From Lachnospiraceae bacterium NK3A20 (GTDB taxonomy: Bacteria > Bacillota > Clostridia > Lachnospirales > Lachnospiraceae), in the NCBI GenBank assembly GCA_900107575.1, contig FNQX01000027.1:1-50738 (forward strand): 50,738 nucleotides of DNA, in the 5' to 3' direction. The notes under the pieces are model-generated. The model saw only the letters and a list, made by a program, of their open reading frames with translations, searched no databases and was not told the DNA's origin. The first letter of the stretch is position 1, and each line of letters opens with the position of its first letter. Position numbers and translations under genes: made by a program. Below, piece by piece: positions 17,209-26,011 of the stretch.

Positions 17209-17853
17209 ATGGCAGCCAGCTACAATACGATTGCGCATCGCGGCAGCGGTGTCTATGAAGAGAAGAAGTCAAGATTTCTGGGGGCAGCGATTCCCGTATC
17301 ACAGGAAGAAGACGTGAGACGGGAGCTGGAGGTAATACGCAGGGAACACTATGACGCGCGGCACCACTGCTACGCGTATATTCTCGGCGAAGACAGAGCA
17401 GAGACCAGGGCATCGGATGACGGGGAGCCGCAGGGCACGGCCGGCGCACCGATTCTCAAGGTGATCGACGGGGCGGGCTGCACGAATGTCCTGATCGTCG
17501 TCACAAGGTATTTCGGCGGGACGCTCCTTGGCACCGGGGGTCTGGTGCGCGCCTATACGGCAGCTGCCAGGGCAGCGCTGGAGGACGCGGGAATTGTTAT
17601 GATGCGGGAGGGTGAGGTACTCCACCTTGTCATGGCCTATTCGCTGTTAGACAAGGTGAACTACATCCTCGAGCAGAATGGTATCATCCCGGAGAAGCCG
17701 GGCTACACAGACAGAGTGTCCATGGACATCACGGTACCCGCAGAACAATCCGGGGAGATAAGGGAGATCCTGGCAGCGGCGGGGAGCGGCAGCATTGAGA
17801 TCACAGAGCTTTCCAGAGGATATTTCCCTTTTCGCGAGGAAGATCATGTCTAA
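17209..17853 (+). CDS. YigZ/IMPACT family protein
   Basis: The role of bacterial YigZ proteins is not settled; the eukaryotic IMPACT relatives bind Gcn1 and modulate translation stress signalling. The 214-residue protein shows the N-terminal UPF0029 domain signature: KKSRFLGAA, HHCYAYILG, ASDDGEPQGTAGAPIL, VVTRYFGGTLLGTGGLVRAYTAAA. A C-terminal DUF1949-like domain follows (about residues 140-205). It is full length. The ATG at 17209 has CAGGAGG about 11 bases upstream. No clear promoter or partner gene is evident; two hairpins follow before mgtE. Confidence 0.88.
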   Translation: MAASYNTIAHRGSGVYEEKKSRFLGAAIPVSQEEDVRRELEVIRREHYDARHHCYAYILGEDRAETRASDDGEPQGTAGAPILKVIDGAGCTNVLIVVTRYFGGTLLGTGGLVRAYTAAARAALEDAGIVMMREGEVLHLVMAYSLLDKVNYILEQNGIIPEKPGYTDRVSMDITVPAEQSGEIREILAAAGSGSIEITELSRGYFPFREEDHV

Positions 17854-17875
17854 TCAATAGCTCGCGTATCCAGAG

Positions 17876-17904
17876 CAGCGAGCGTTGCGACATTCGCTTC
17901 GCTG
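17876..17904 (+). other. Stem-loop after the YigZ-family gene
   Basis: CAGCGAGCG (17876-17884) pairs with 17895-17904 in a 9-bp stem with one bulge. There is no T-run, so at best a weak terminator or transcript-stabilising hairpin. Confidence 0.35.
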
Positions 17905-17913
17905 TTGCGGACA

Positions 17914-17950
17914 GATAGTCGTTGACTATCGTTTCTACGGGCCTTACACT
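17914..17950 (+). promoter_or_regulatory. mgtE promoter with a palindrome over the -35 box
   Basis: TTGACT (17922-17927), 17 bases, TACACT (17945-17950). The -35 box lies inside the perfect inverted repeat GATAGTC-GTT-GACTATC (17914-17930), which could be an operator. The predicted leader is about 208 bases long. I could not match it to the M-box magnesium riboswitch. Confidence 0.5.
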
Positions 17951-18078
17951 GTAAAAGTCGTGGGCAAACGCTCTGACATCTATGCCCAATTCACTGCAGA
18001 ATCTTTTCCCGCAGCCATTGGAGAACCTGCCGGCCTGATATTTTCGCAAAAGGACGGCGACAGAGAGGAGGTGGTTTC

Positions 18079-18210
18079 ATGCAACAGAGTCGATCGAGTT
18101 CGGACAATCCCGTTCCCGGGCGAAGTACAAATGAAATCATCTTATCAATCGGAGGTTCACCAGTATGGATACAATGGAAAATGAGGAACTCGAGAACAAG
18201 AAGATTCTGA
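18079..18210 (+). CDS. Possible leader ORF overlapping the start of mgtE
   Basis: An ATG at 18079 with an excellent Shine-Dalgarno (GAGGAGGTGG) opens a 43-codon frame, MQQSRSSSDNPVPG onward, that ends at 18210, 46 bases inside mgtE in another frame. Its content is polar with a basic end. Translation through the mgtE start could couple to or interfere with mgtE initiation, as leader peptides do for some magnesium transporters. There is no homology evidence. Confidence 0.3.
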   Translation: MQQSRSSSDNPVPGRSTNEIILSIGGSPVWIQWKMRNSRTRRF

Positions 18211-19532
18211 CGGAACTTTTGGAGTCGAAACAGTATACGAAACTTCGCCAGACGTGTGATAACATGCAGGCGGCGGATATTGCCGCGGTCATGGATGACA
18301 TGGAGGACGAGGACAGTCTGAAGATGTTCCGCATCCTGCCCAAGGCGCAGGCGGCGGATGTTTTCGCACAGCTGGAAATCGACGATCAGCAGTACATCAT
18401 TCAGTCCCTCTCCGCAAGAGAAGCATCGAATATCATTGATAACCTGCAGGCCGACGACGCGACGGACCTTCTGGAAGAGATGCCGGCGAATGTCGTGAAG
18501 AAGATTCTCTCGAACGCGCGGCCCGACACCAGGGCGGATATCAATCATCTGCTGCGTTACCCGGAGGACTCGGCCGGTTCCATCATGACGGTCGAGTACG
18601 TCGACCTCAAGGAAGACATGACCGTCGGGCAGGCGATCGACCGGATTCGCAGTATCGGCCTCGATTCCGAGACGGTCAACATCTGTTACGTCCTCGACAA
18701 ACAGAGAGTTCTCGTCGGAACGGTGGCGCTGCGCTATCTCCTCATCCACGACAGCGGGGATGTGATCGGCGATTTCATGAATGACAATGTCATCATGATC
18801 AATACGACGACCGACCAGGAAGAGGCCGCGAAGATGTTCCAGAAATATGACTTCACCGCGATGCCTGTCGTCGACAACGAGAAGCGTATGGTCGGCATCA
18901 TCACCATTGATGATGTTGTCGACATCATGGAAGAAGAGGCCACCGAGGATATCGAGAAGATGGCCGCAATCGTGCCTTCCGAGAAGTCGTATTTCAAGAC
19001 GACGGTGTGGGAGACGTATAAACACAGGATCCCCTGGCTCCTGCTCCTCATGATCTCCGCGACTTTCACGGGTGCCATCATCACGAACTACGAGTCGGCA
19101 CTCGCTTCTTACGTTGTGCTGACGGCATACATCCCGATGCTCATGGACACAGGCGGTAACGCGGGTTCTCAGGCCAGCGTCTCGATCATCCGTGGCCTCT
19201 CCCTCGGAGAGGTCGAGTTCCGCAATACATTCAAGGCGCTGTGGAAGGAGATCAGGGTGGCACTCATGTGCGGTATCACCCTTGCCGTCTGCAATTTCGT
19301 AAAGCTCCTTGTCGTCGACCGGATTCCGATCGAAATCGCAGCTATCGTCTGCTCAACGCTCGTTGTCGTGGTACTGTTCTCGAAGGTGATCGGCTGTACG
19401 CTGCCGCTTCTCGCGGACAAGGTGCATCTGGATCCCGCTGTCATGGCATCGCCGCTCATTACGACAATCGTGGACGCGGTTTCACTCATGACATATTTCC
19501 AGATCGCGACGAGAGTGCTGCACCTGTCATAA
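18165..19532 (+). CDS. mgtE: Magnesium transporter MgtE
   Basis: MgtE is a homodimeric, magnesium-gated Mg2+ channel of the inner membrane. The 455-residue protein has the N-terminal helical repeat domain (residues ~20-130), two CBS domains (about 135-255, with LLIHDSGDVIGDFM and VVDNEKRMVGIITIDDVVD) and five membrane helices from ~285 on. The pore motif PMLMDTGGNAGSQAS and the LDPAVMASPLITTIVD segment are present. The start at 18165 is preceded by GGAGG at 18151-18155. It appears monocistronic, with a long leader, and converges on typA. Confidence 0.94.
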   Translation: MDTMENEELENKKILTELLESKQYTKLRQTCDNMQAADIAAVMDDMEDEDSLKMFRILPKAQAADVFAQLEIDDQQYIIQSLSAREASNIIDNLQADDATDLLEEMPANVVKKILSNARPDTRADINHLLRYPEDSAGSIMTVEYVDLKEDMTVGQAIDRIRSIGLDSETVNICYVLDKQRVLVGTVALRYLLIHDSGDVIGDFMNDNVIMINTTTDQEEAAKMFQKYDFTAMPVVDNEKRMVGIITIDDVVDIMEEEATEDIEKMAAIVPSEKSYFKTTVWETYKHRIPWLLLLMISATFTGAIITNYESALASYVVLTAYIPMLMDTGGNAGSQASVSIIRGLSLGEVEFRNTFKALWKEIRVALMCGITLAVCNFVKLLVVDRIPIEIAAIVCSTLVVVVLFSKVIGCTLPLLADKVHLDPAVMASPLITTIVDAVSLMTYFQIATRVLHLS

Positions 19533-19603
19533 AAACATCAGGCTGGAAAGCTGCTTGTGGTCCGTGGGAGAGCACGGTCGCCGATCTGAATATGAAGCTA
19601 TAA

Positions 19604-19646
19604 AAAGAGTTGCCACGCCAGTTGGAATCTGACGTGACAGCTCTTT
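19604..19646. terminator. Bidirectional terminator between mgtE and typA
   Basis: An 18-bp stem with two mismatches (19604-19621 with 19629-19646), 7-base loop. On the minus strand it is followed by TTTTT, and it lies 1 base after the typA stop; on the plus strand it ends mgtE, 72 bases downstream. Confidence 0.82.
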
Positions 19647-19647
19647 A

Positions 19648-21498
19648 TTATGCATTGATATTCTGCTGTTTCTGTGCGAAGCCGGCTCTCTTGCGGAGTC
19701 TGGGATCGAGGATCTTCTTGCGCAGTCTTAAGTGTTTCGGCGTAACCTCCAGGAGCTCGTCGGTATCGACGTACTCAATTGCCTGCTCCAGCGACATGAT
19801 GCGCGGCGGTACGAGGCGGAGCGCTTCGTCGGATGCGGAGGTACGTGTGTTGGTCAGATGTTTCGTCTTGCAGACATTGACCTCGACGTCCTCGGCCTTG
19901 GATGCCTGACCGATGATCATGCCGGAGTACACATCTTCGCCGGCGCCGATGAAGAGGGCACCGCGCTCCTGCGCGTTGAAGAGGCCATAGGTAACGGCTG
20001 TGCCGGACTCAAAAGCAATGAGGGAGCCGGTCTTGCGGTAGGAGATCTCTCCCTTGTACGGCTCGTAGTCCAGGAAGATGGTGTTCATGATGCCGTTGCC
20101 CTTGGTATCGGTCATGAACTGACCGCGGTAGCCGATGAGGCCTCTGGACGGAATCTTGAACTCGAGTCTCGTGTAGCCGCCGTTGGCCTTGCCCATGTTG
20201 ACGAGCTCGCCCTTCCTGCGGCCCAGCTCCTGAATGACGTTGCCGGAGAACTCTTCGGGTACGTCGATGATGCACTGTTCGATCGGCTCCAGGCGCTGCC
20301 CCTTCTCGTCGGTATGGAAGATGACCTCTGCCTTGGACACCGCGAACTCATAGCCTTCGCGGCGCATGGTCTCAATGAGGACGGAGAGGTGCAGCTCGCC
20401 TCTTCCGGATACCTTGAAGGTATCGGTGGTATCCGTGTCCTCGACGCGCAGAGAAACGTCCGTGTTGAGCTCACGCATCAGCCTGTCACGGATGTGGCGG
20501 GAGGTGATGTATTTGCCATCCTTGCCCGCGAGAGGAGAGTCGTTGACACAGAAAGTCATGCTGATTGTCGGCTCCTCAATCTTCGGGAACGGGATCGACT
20601 CCACCTTCTCGGGACCGCAGATCGTATCGCCGATGTGCAGCTCCTCAATGCCGGAGATGGCGACGATGGAACCCATCTTCGCGCTGTCTACCTGCACTCT
20701 CTGCAGGCCTTCGAACTCATAGAGGGTGTTGACCTTGCACTTCACGCGCTTCGATTCGTCGTGGTGGTTCACGAGGATGACATCCTGTCCCTGGCGGATC
20801 GTTCCGTTGGAAACCTTGCCGATGCCGATGCGGCCGACATAGTCGTTGTAGTCAATCGTCGAGATCAGCACCTGCGTCGGCGCTTCCGGGTCACCCTCGG
20901 GAGCGGGGATGTGGTCGATGATCGTCTCGAACAGAGGCTTCATGGAAACGCCCGGGCTGCCGAGATCGAGCGTTGCGATGCCTTCCTTCGCCGAAGCGAA
21001 AACAAAAGGACAGTCGAGCTGTTCGTCGTTGGCACCGAGGTCCATGAGCAGTTCCAGCACCTCGTCGATGACCTGCGTGGGCCTTGCGCCGGGGCGGTCG
21101 ATCTTGTTGATGCAGACGATGATGGAAAGGCCCAGATTCATCGCCTTGGACAGCACGAATCTGGTCTGAGGCATCGGTCCCTCGAACGCGTCTACGACGA
21201 GGACGACGCCATCCACCATCTTCAGGACACGCTCTACCTCGCCGCCGAAGTCAGCGTGACCGGGGGTGTCGAGAATGTTGATCTTGACACCGTTGTAATT
21301 GACAGCTGTATTCTTGCTGGTAATAGTGATACCGCGCTCACGCTCGATGGCACCGGAGTCCATGACGCGGTCTACGACCTCCTGGTTCGCGCGGAAAACA
21401 CCGCTCTGGCGGAGCAGTCCGTCTACCAGTGTCGTCTTGCCGTGATCGACGTGGGCGATAATCGCTACGTTTCGTACGTCTTCTCTTCTCTGTATCAT
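19648..21498 (-). CDS. typA: Translational GTPase TypA/BipA
   Basis: TypA/BipA is a ribosome-associated GTPase involved in 50S assembly and stress adaptation. The 616-residue product starts [24 protein letters not shown], with G1 AHVDHGKT, G3 [12 protein letters not shown] and G4 NKIDRP, then EF-G-like domains III and V ([31 protein letters not shown]) and the BipA-specific C-terminal domain ending near LRLRKKILD. Length is normal. The ATG at 21498 has AGAGG upstream on the minus strand. It is transcribed away from pyrH. Confidence 0.96.
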   Translation of the reverse strand: MIQRREDVRNVAIIAHVDHGKTTLVDGLLRQSGVFRANQEVVDRVMDSGAIERERGITITSKNTAVNYNGVKINILDTPGHADFGGEVERVLKMVDGVVLVVDAFEGPMPQTRFVLSKAMNLGLSIIVCINKIDRPGARPTQVIDEVLELLMDLGANDEQLDCPFVFASAKEGIATLDLGSPGVSMKPLFETIIDHIPAPEGDPEAPTQVLISTIDYNDYVGRIGIGKVSNGTIRQGQDVILVNHHDESKRVKCKVNTLYEFEGLQRVQVDSAKMGSIVAISGIEELHIGDTICGPEKVESIPFPKIEEPTISMTFCVNDSPLAGKDGKYITSRHIRDRLMRELNTDVSLRVEDTDTTDTFKVSGRGELHLSVLIETMRREGYEFAVSKAEVIFHTDEKGQRLEPIEQCIIDVPEEFSGNVIQELGRRKGELVNMGKANGGYTRLEFKIPSRGLIGYRGQFMTDTKGNGIMNTIFLDYEPYKGEISYRKTGSLIAFESGTAVTYGLFNAQERGALFIGAGEDVYSGMIIGQASKAEDVEVNVCKTKHLTNTRTSASDEALRLVPPRIMSLEQAIEYVDTDELLEVTPKHLRLRKKILDPRLRKRAGFAQKQQNINA

Positions 21499-21545
21499 TT
21501 AACAACCTCTTTAATTCATGTAACCGTCTTGTTGCAAACCGTATA

Positions 21546-21574
21546 ATTTTAACATCGAAGCTATTGATGCGCAA
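21546..21574 (-). promoter_or_regulatory. typA promoter
   Basis: On the minus strand TTGCGC (21574-21569), 17 bases, TAAAAT (21551-21546), giving a leader of about 40 bases. Confidence 0.55.
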
Positions 21575-21605
21575 TATTGGATCAGCCAAAGCCGTGACTC
21601 AATTC

Positions 21606-21628
21606 TGCAAATTACCATGGAATTTGCA
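21606..21628. promoter_or_regulatory. Palindrome between the typA and pyrH promoters
   Basis: TGCAAATT (21606-21613) and AATTTGCA (21621-21628) are exact reverse complements around ACCATGG. It lies between the two divergent promoters. Confidence 0.35.
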
Positions 21629-21650
21629 ATTCGCGCGCCCTGTATTCACT

Positions 21651-21678
21651 TTGCGCGGCGGCAGCGTTGTGTTATCAT
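21651..21678 (+). promoter_or_regulatory. Candidate promoter of the pyrH-frr-uppS operon
   Basis: TTGCGC (21651-21656), 16 bases, TATCAT (21673-21678). A TATATA shortly after is an alternative -10. Confidence 0.4.
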
Positions 21679-21714
21679 CATATATAAAGCTAACCATGAA
21701 CGGAGGAATTCCCA

Positions 21715-22410
21715 ATGAGAATCGTATTGAAACTCAGCGGCGAAGCACTGGCAGGAGACAAGGGCACAGGCTTCGACCTTAATGATGTCAAAAGGGTTGC
21801 GGCTCAGGTGAAGAGACTGGTAGAGGATGGCAACGAGATCGGCATCGTGATCGGCGGCGGCAACTTCTGGAGAGGCCGCACAGGCACCGAGATCGACCGC
21901 GTGAAAAGCGACCAGATCGGCATGCTCGCGACGATCATGAACTGCATTTACGTGTCTGAAGTTTTCCGGAGTGAGGGCATGAAGACACAGGTCATGACAC
22001 CGTTCGAGGTGAGCGGCTTCACGGAGCTTTTCTCCAAAGACAGAGTGCTGGAACTGTTCCGAGACAATACCGTTGTTTTCTTCGCGGGCGGCACGGGACA
22101 CCCCTATTTCTCCACAGATACCGGCGTTGTCCTGCGCGCGGTCGAGGTTGACGCGAAGGTCATTCTCATGGCGAAGAATATCGACGGCATCTACGACAGC
22201 GATCCCGCGAAGAACCCGGAGGCGAAGCGCTACGATGTACTGCCGATTCAGCGCATCATCGACGAGAACCTGCAGGCGATCGACATGACGGCATCGATTC
22301 TCGCAAGGGACAACCACATGCCCCTTCGCGTATTCGATCTGAACGAAGAGGATTCCATCATCAAGGCAGCGAGCGGCACCTTCAACGGCACGACTGTGAC
22401 CGTTGCATAA
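21715..22410 (+). CDS. pyrH: UMP kinase
   Basis: PyrH phosphorylates UMP to UDP in pyrimidine nucleotide synthesis and belongs to the amino acid kinase fold. The 231-residue protein starts MRIVLKLSGEALAG and shows VIGGGNFWRG, GGTGHPYFSTDT and KNIDGIYDSDP, all family landmarks. The ATG at 21715 has CGGAGG upstream. It opens the run pyrH-frr-uppS-cdsA-dxr-rseP-ispG-polC; frr follows after 14 bases. Confidence 0.97.
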   Translation: MRIVLKLSGEALAGDKGTGFDLNDVKRVAAQVKRLVEDGNEIGIVIGGGNFWRGRTGTEIDRVKSDQIGMLATIMNCIYVSEVFRSEGMKTQVMTPFEVSGFTELFSKDRVLELFRDNTVVFFAGGTGHPYFSTDTGVVLRAVEVDAKVILMAKNIDGIYDSDPAKNPEAKRYDVLPIQRIIDENLQAIDMTASILARDNHMPLRVFDLNEEDSIIKAASGTFNGTTVTVA

Positions 22411-22424
22411 AGAGGAGGATTACC

Positions 22425-22982
22425 ATGAGTGATCAGAGAGTCAGAGACATTGAAGAGCGGATGATCAAATCCGTCGAGTTCCTGGAGGACGAGCTGCAGT
22501 CGATCCGTGCGGGCAGAGCCAATCCGCACATTCTCGACAGGATCAAAGTCGACTATTACGGCACGCCGACCCCGATCCAGCAGGTAGCGAACATCTCCGT
22601 GCCGGAGGCCAGGATCATTCAGATCCAGCCCTGGGACAAGAGTCTTATCAAGGACATCAACCGCGCGATCCAGATGGCGGACATCGGCATCAACCCGACG
22701 ACAGACGCGACATCCATCCGTTTGATTTTCCCGGAGATGACCGAGGAGAACCGAAGGAATATCACGAAGGATGTCAAGAAAAAGGGTGAGGAAGCGAAGG
22801 TTGCGGTGCGCAACCTTCGCCGTGATGGCAACGAAGAGTTCAAGAAGCTCAAAAAGGCCGGAGAGATTTCCGAGGATGTCATTGACGGCATGAGTGACGA
22901 TCTGCAGAAGATCACGGACAAATATATCAAAGATATCGACGAGATCATCGAGAAGAAGAACAAAGAGATCATGACGATTTGA
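22425..22982 (+). CDS. frr: Ribosome recycling factor
   Basis: RRF splits post-termination ribosomes together with EF-G. The 185-residue protein has the standard length, with SIRAGRANPHILDRIKVDYYGTPTP early, IQPWDKSLIKDINRAI in the middle, and the long C-terminal helix of the three-helix bundle (EENRRNITKDVKK, and EDVIDGMSDDLQKITDKYI). It is preceded by GAGGAGG. The stop is 35 bases before the chosen uppS start. Confidence 0.97.
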   Translation: MSDQRVRDIEERMIKSVEFLEDELQSIRAGRANPHILDRIKVDYYGTPTPIQQVANISVPEARIIQIQPWDKSLIKDINRAIQMADIGINPTTDATSIRLIFPEMTEENRRNITKDVKKKGEEAKVAVRNLRRDGNEEFKKLKKAGEISEDVIDGMSDDLQKITDKYIKDIDEIIEKKNKEIMTI

Positions 22983-23017
22983 TGCGAAATGTCGCAAGCA
23001 CGGGAGCAGGAATTATT

Positions 23018-23737
23018 ATGGCAGAAGCGGAACGCGGAATACCGACACATGTAGCGATCATCATGGATGGCAACGGGCGCTGGGCGAGGAAAAGAGGCCT
23101 GCCGCGCACCGCAGGCCATGCCCAGGGGGCAAAGGTCGTAGAACAGATTCTGGAAGATGCGGATCACATGGGGATACGGTATCTTACCGTCTACGCCTTC
23201 TCAACCGAGAACTGGTCGAGGCCGCAGCCCGAAGTGAAGATGCTGATGAACCTTCTGCGCACCTATATGAAGACGAGCCTTGCCAAGTGTGCGAAGAACA
23301 ACGTGCGTATTCGCGTGATCGGCGACAAGTCGAAGCTCGACGTTGACCTGCAGAAGGCCATTGCGGGTCTCGAGGAAGATACCAGGGACAACACCGGCAT
23401 CGGCTTCCAGATCGCGATCAACTACGGTGCGCGGGATGAGATGCGCCGCGCCGTGACGAAACTGTGTGAAAAGGCAAAGAGCGGTGCGCTGGATCCTGCC
23501 TCCATTACGGAGGAGACCATCTCGGATTCTCTGGATACGGCAGGAATTCCGGATCCGGATCTGCTCATCCGCACGAGCGGAGAAGAGAGACTGTCCAATT
23601 TCCTCATGTGGCAGCTCTCCTACGCGGAGTTCTATTTCACGGATGTGGCCTGGCCTGACTTCAACAAGGCAGAGTTGGAGAAGGCAGTCGACGCCTACCG
23701 CCACAGAGAGCGCCGTATGGGCGGACTGGTCCGGTAA
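23018..23737 (+). CDS. uppS: Isoprenyl transferase (undecaprenyl diphosphate synthase)
   Basis: UppS makes the C55 lipid carrier for cell-wall synthesis from FPP and IPP. The 239-residue protein begins MAEAERGIPTHVAIIMDGNG, with catalytic Asp17 and the GNGRWARKRG diphosphate-binding segment, then GIRYLTVYAFSTENWSRP, INYGARDE and DLLIRTSGEERLSNFLMWQ, all diagnostic. I chose ATG 23018 for its length match and upstream GCAGGA; ATG 22979, overlapping the frr stop, would add 13 residues. cdsA follows after 12 bases. Confidence 0.95.
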   Translation: MAEAERGIPTHVAIIMDGNGRWARKRGLPRTAGHAQGAKVVEQILEDADHMGIRYLTVYAFSTENWSRPQPEVKMLMNLLRTYMKTSLAKCAKNNVRIRVIGDKSKLDVDLQKAIAGLEEDTRDNTGIGFQIAINYGARDEMRRAVTKLCEKAKSGALDPASITEETISDSLDTAGIPDPDLLIRTSGEERLSNFLMWQLSYAEFYFTDVAWPDFNKAELEKAVDAYRHRERRMGGLVR

Positions 23738-23749
23738 AGAGGAAGTGCT

Positions 23750-24697
23750 GTGAAAAAGAGAGTAATCAGCGGAGTGATAATCTTTGTCCTGGCAGTGGGC
23801 CTTGGCTGGGTGGGAGGAATCCCCCTTGCCATTGTCCTTGCTGGCTGCTCCCTCATCGGTTACTACGAGATGACGAGAGCACTGCAGGTCCACGGTGCGT
23901 ACAGGGCACCGGACGACGGCGTGAACAAAGAGGGCGGGATCGACAGGAAGATGAACCTTCTGGAGATCGTTGGCCTTGTGGCGGCGATCCTCTACTGGCT
24001 CATCCTCATTGCCATGAGCGCCAGGGAGGTAGGGCTTGTCGATACGACGTTCCCAGGGCCTTCCGTGACCAACCCGGGGATCGACATATTCATCGCCAAC
24101 GCCAATGCGCTGACTTTGGTTACGATCATCCTGGTGTTCCTTCTGGAGATGGCGATCTACGTGCTGACCTTCCCGCGGTATGACACAAGGCAGGTTGTGG
24201 GGGCGGTCATTTCGTTCCTCTACGTCCCGGTACTCATCGCGTGCATCTATCGTTCGCGCTTCGCGCCCGCGGGCAAGTTCGTCTACGCGCTGATCTTTTT
24301 CTGCAGCTGGATCTGCGATACCGGGGCGTGGTTTTTCGGCAGGCTTTTCGGTCGGCACAAGATGGCGCCAATCCTCTCGCCGAAGAAGACGATTGAGGGC
24401 GCCATCGGCGGCGTTGCGTGCGGGACGTTCTTATGTTTCCTCGCGGGAGTTCTCGCAGAGCATATTGACGGGGAGCTGCACCTGATCTTCGCCTTTACCG
24501 TCATCGGCGTGTTCGGATGCCTCTTGGGGATGGTCGGTGACCTTGCCGCCTCTGCCATCAAGAGGAACCACGACATCAAGGATTACGGCGATGTGATCCC
24601 GGGACACGGCGGGATCATGGATCGGTTTGACAGCATCATCTTCACGGCACCCGTCATCTACTATCTGGCAGTGCTGTTCCTGACCGTGCAGAGGTAA
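23750..24697 (+). CDS. cdsA: Phosphatidate cytidylyltransferase
   Basis: CdsA makes CDP-diacylglycerol, the precursor of membrane phospholipids. The 315-residue integral membrane protein has about eight hydrophobic segments and the C-terminal signature SAIKRNHDIKDYGDVIPGHG followed by GIMDRFDS. The start is GTG at 23750 with GAGGAAG upstream. It has an unusually long periplasmic-side loop around residues 55-125. A terminator-like hairpin follows before dxr. Confidence 0.93.
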   Translation: MKKRVISGVIIFVLAVGLGWVGGIPLAIVLAGCSLIGYYEMTRALQVHGAYRAPDDGVNKEGGIDRKMNLLEIVGLVAAILYWLILIAMSAREVGLVDTTFPGPSVTNPGIDIFIANANALTLVTIILVFLLEMAIYVLTFPRYDTRQVVGAVISFLYVPVLIACIYRSRFAPAGKFVYALIFFCSWICDTGAWFFGRLFGRHKMAPILSPKKTIEGAIGGVACGTFLCFLAGVLAEHIDGELHLIFAFTVIGVFGCLLGMVGDLAASAIKRNHDIKDYGDVIPGHGGIMDRFDSIIFTAPVIYYLAVLFLTVQR

Positions 24698-24721
24698 CAT
24701 ATCCTGATGAATCAACCTGTT

Positions 24722-24746
24722 GGCTGCCTACCCGGCAGCCTTTTCT
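24722..24746 (+). terminator. Intra-operon terminator-like hairpin between cdsA and dxr
   Basis: GGCTGCC (24722-24728) pairs with GGCAGCC (24734-24740) around TACCC, followed by TTTTCT. Since dxr has no evident promoter, partial read-through (attenuation) is likely. Confidence 0.5.
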
Positions 24747-24760
24747 ATGGAGGGAATGAC

Positions 24761-25918
24761 ATGGAGAAGAATATTGCGATCATCGGTTCCACCGGTTCTA
24801 TCGGCACGCAGGCGCTGGACATCGTGCGGACCTATCCGGAGAATTTCCATATCACCGCACTCGCGGCAGGCGGGAACGTGGTGAAGATGGAGGAGCAGAT
24901 CCGTGAGTTCCGCCCGGAGATCGCCTGCCTCTATGACGAGGCTGCGGCGAAGGATCTGCGCGAGCGCGTGCGGGATCTGTCGGTGCGTATCGTCTCCGGT
25001 ATGGACGGTCTCATCGAGGAGGCGGAGTGTGAGAAGACGGATCTGTTCCTGAACGCCGTTGTCGGCATGATCGGCATCCGTCCAACCCTCGCCGCAATCC
25101 GGGCGCACAAGACCATCTGCCTTGCGAACAAGGAGACTCTCGTAACGGCGGGACATCTCATTATGCCGGCAGTGGCGAAGGAGGGGGTAGCACTCCTTCC
25201 CGTCGACAGCGAGCACAGCGCGATCTTCCAGTGCCTGCACAGCGAACCGCGAGGCCGGATCGACAAGATCCTCCTCACCTGTTCCGGCGGCACCTTCCGC
25301 GGGAAAAAGAGAGAAGACCTGCTGCATAAGAATGTCGCCGAGGCGCTGAACAACCCGAACTGGGACATGGGCGCGAAGGTGACCATCGATTCCGCAAGCC
25401 TTGTCAACAAGGGGCTGGAAGTCATGGAGGCGAGGTGGCTCTTCGACGTGGACGTCGATCACATCACGGTCGTGGTGCAGCCGCAGAGCATCCTGCATTC
25501 CGCGGTGCAGTACGTCGACGGCTCCATCATGGCGCACCTTGCAAGCCCCGATATGCGGCTGCCGATCCAGTATGCGTTCACTTTCCCTGACAGGTTCCCG
25601 CTGGATATCAAACCGCTCGATCTCTTCGAGCTGGGGAGCCTTGTCTTCGAGAAACCGGACACCGAAACCTTCCGGGGACTGCCTCTCGCCTACCGGGCGG
25701 CGCACGCGGGCGGCTCCATGCCGACGGTATTCAATGCGGCGAACGAGGAGGCGGTGAAACATTTCATGCGTAATGAGATCGAGTTCCTGGATATCTATGA
25801 TCTCATTGAGGGAGCCATGGATGCGCATACCGTGATCGAAAACCCGACGCTGCCGGAGATTCTGGACACCGAGGAAGAGGCCAGAGAGTGTGTGCGCAGC
25901 CTCATCTCGAAGGAATGA
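24761..25918 (+). CDS. dxr: 1-deoxy-D-xylulose-5-phosphate reductoisomerase
   Basis: Dxr converts DXP to MEP, the committed step of the non-mevalonate isoprenoid pathway, with NADPH. The 385-residue protein begins MEKNIAIIGSTGSIGTQALD (NADPH-binding GSTGSIG) and has LANKETLV, PVDSEHSAIFQ, LTCSGGTFR, and NPNWDMGAKVTIDSASLVNKG, with the metal and DXP-binding Asp/Glu/Ser residues. Length is normal. The ATG at 24761 has GGAGGG upstream, directly after the hairpin at 24722-24746; the frame is open upstream through that hairpin. Confidence 0.96.
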   Translation: MEKNIAIIGSTGSIGTQALDIVRTYPENFHITALAAGGNVVKMEEQIREFRPEIACLYDEAAAKDLRERVRDLSVRIVSGMDGLIEEAECEKTDLFLNAVVGMIGIRPTLAAIRAHKTICLANKETLVTAGHLIMPAVAKEGVALLPVDSEHSAIFQCLHSEPRGRIDKILLTCSGGTFRGKKREDLLHKNVAEALNNPNWDMGAKVTIDSASLVNKGLEVMEARWLFDVDVDHITVVVQPQSILHSAVQYVDGSIMAHLASPDMRLPIQYAFTFPDRFPLDIKPLDLFELGSLVFEKPDTETFRGLPLAYRAAHAGGSMPTVFNAANEEAVKHFMRNEIEFLDIYDLIEGAMDAHTVIENPTLPEILDTEEEARECVRSLISKE

Positions 25919-26011
25919 TGTAGTTTAATTCACAGAACTTTAAGACCTTTCCCTGGATAAATGCGGTAAAGTAGTAATACCCATCTCAAGGAAAGGAACA
26001 GAGAATTTCAG

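Noticed and set aside
17957-18164. M-box (ykoK) magnesium riboswitch before mgtE
   Set aside because: I looked for the conserved M-box segments in the leader and did not find them.
17885-18184. 99-codon plus-strand ORF between the YigZ-family gene and mgtE
   Set aside because: No SD, and it runs through the predicted mgtE promoter and leader.
19732-21546. 604-codon plus-strand frame opposite typA
   Set aside because: TypA motifs on the minus strand are complete; the plus frame has no family resemblance.
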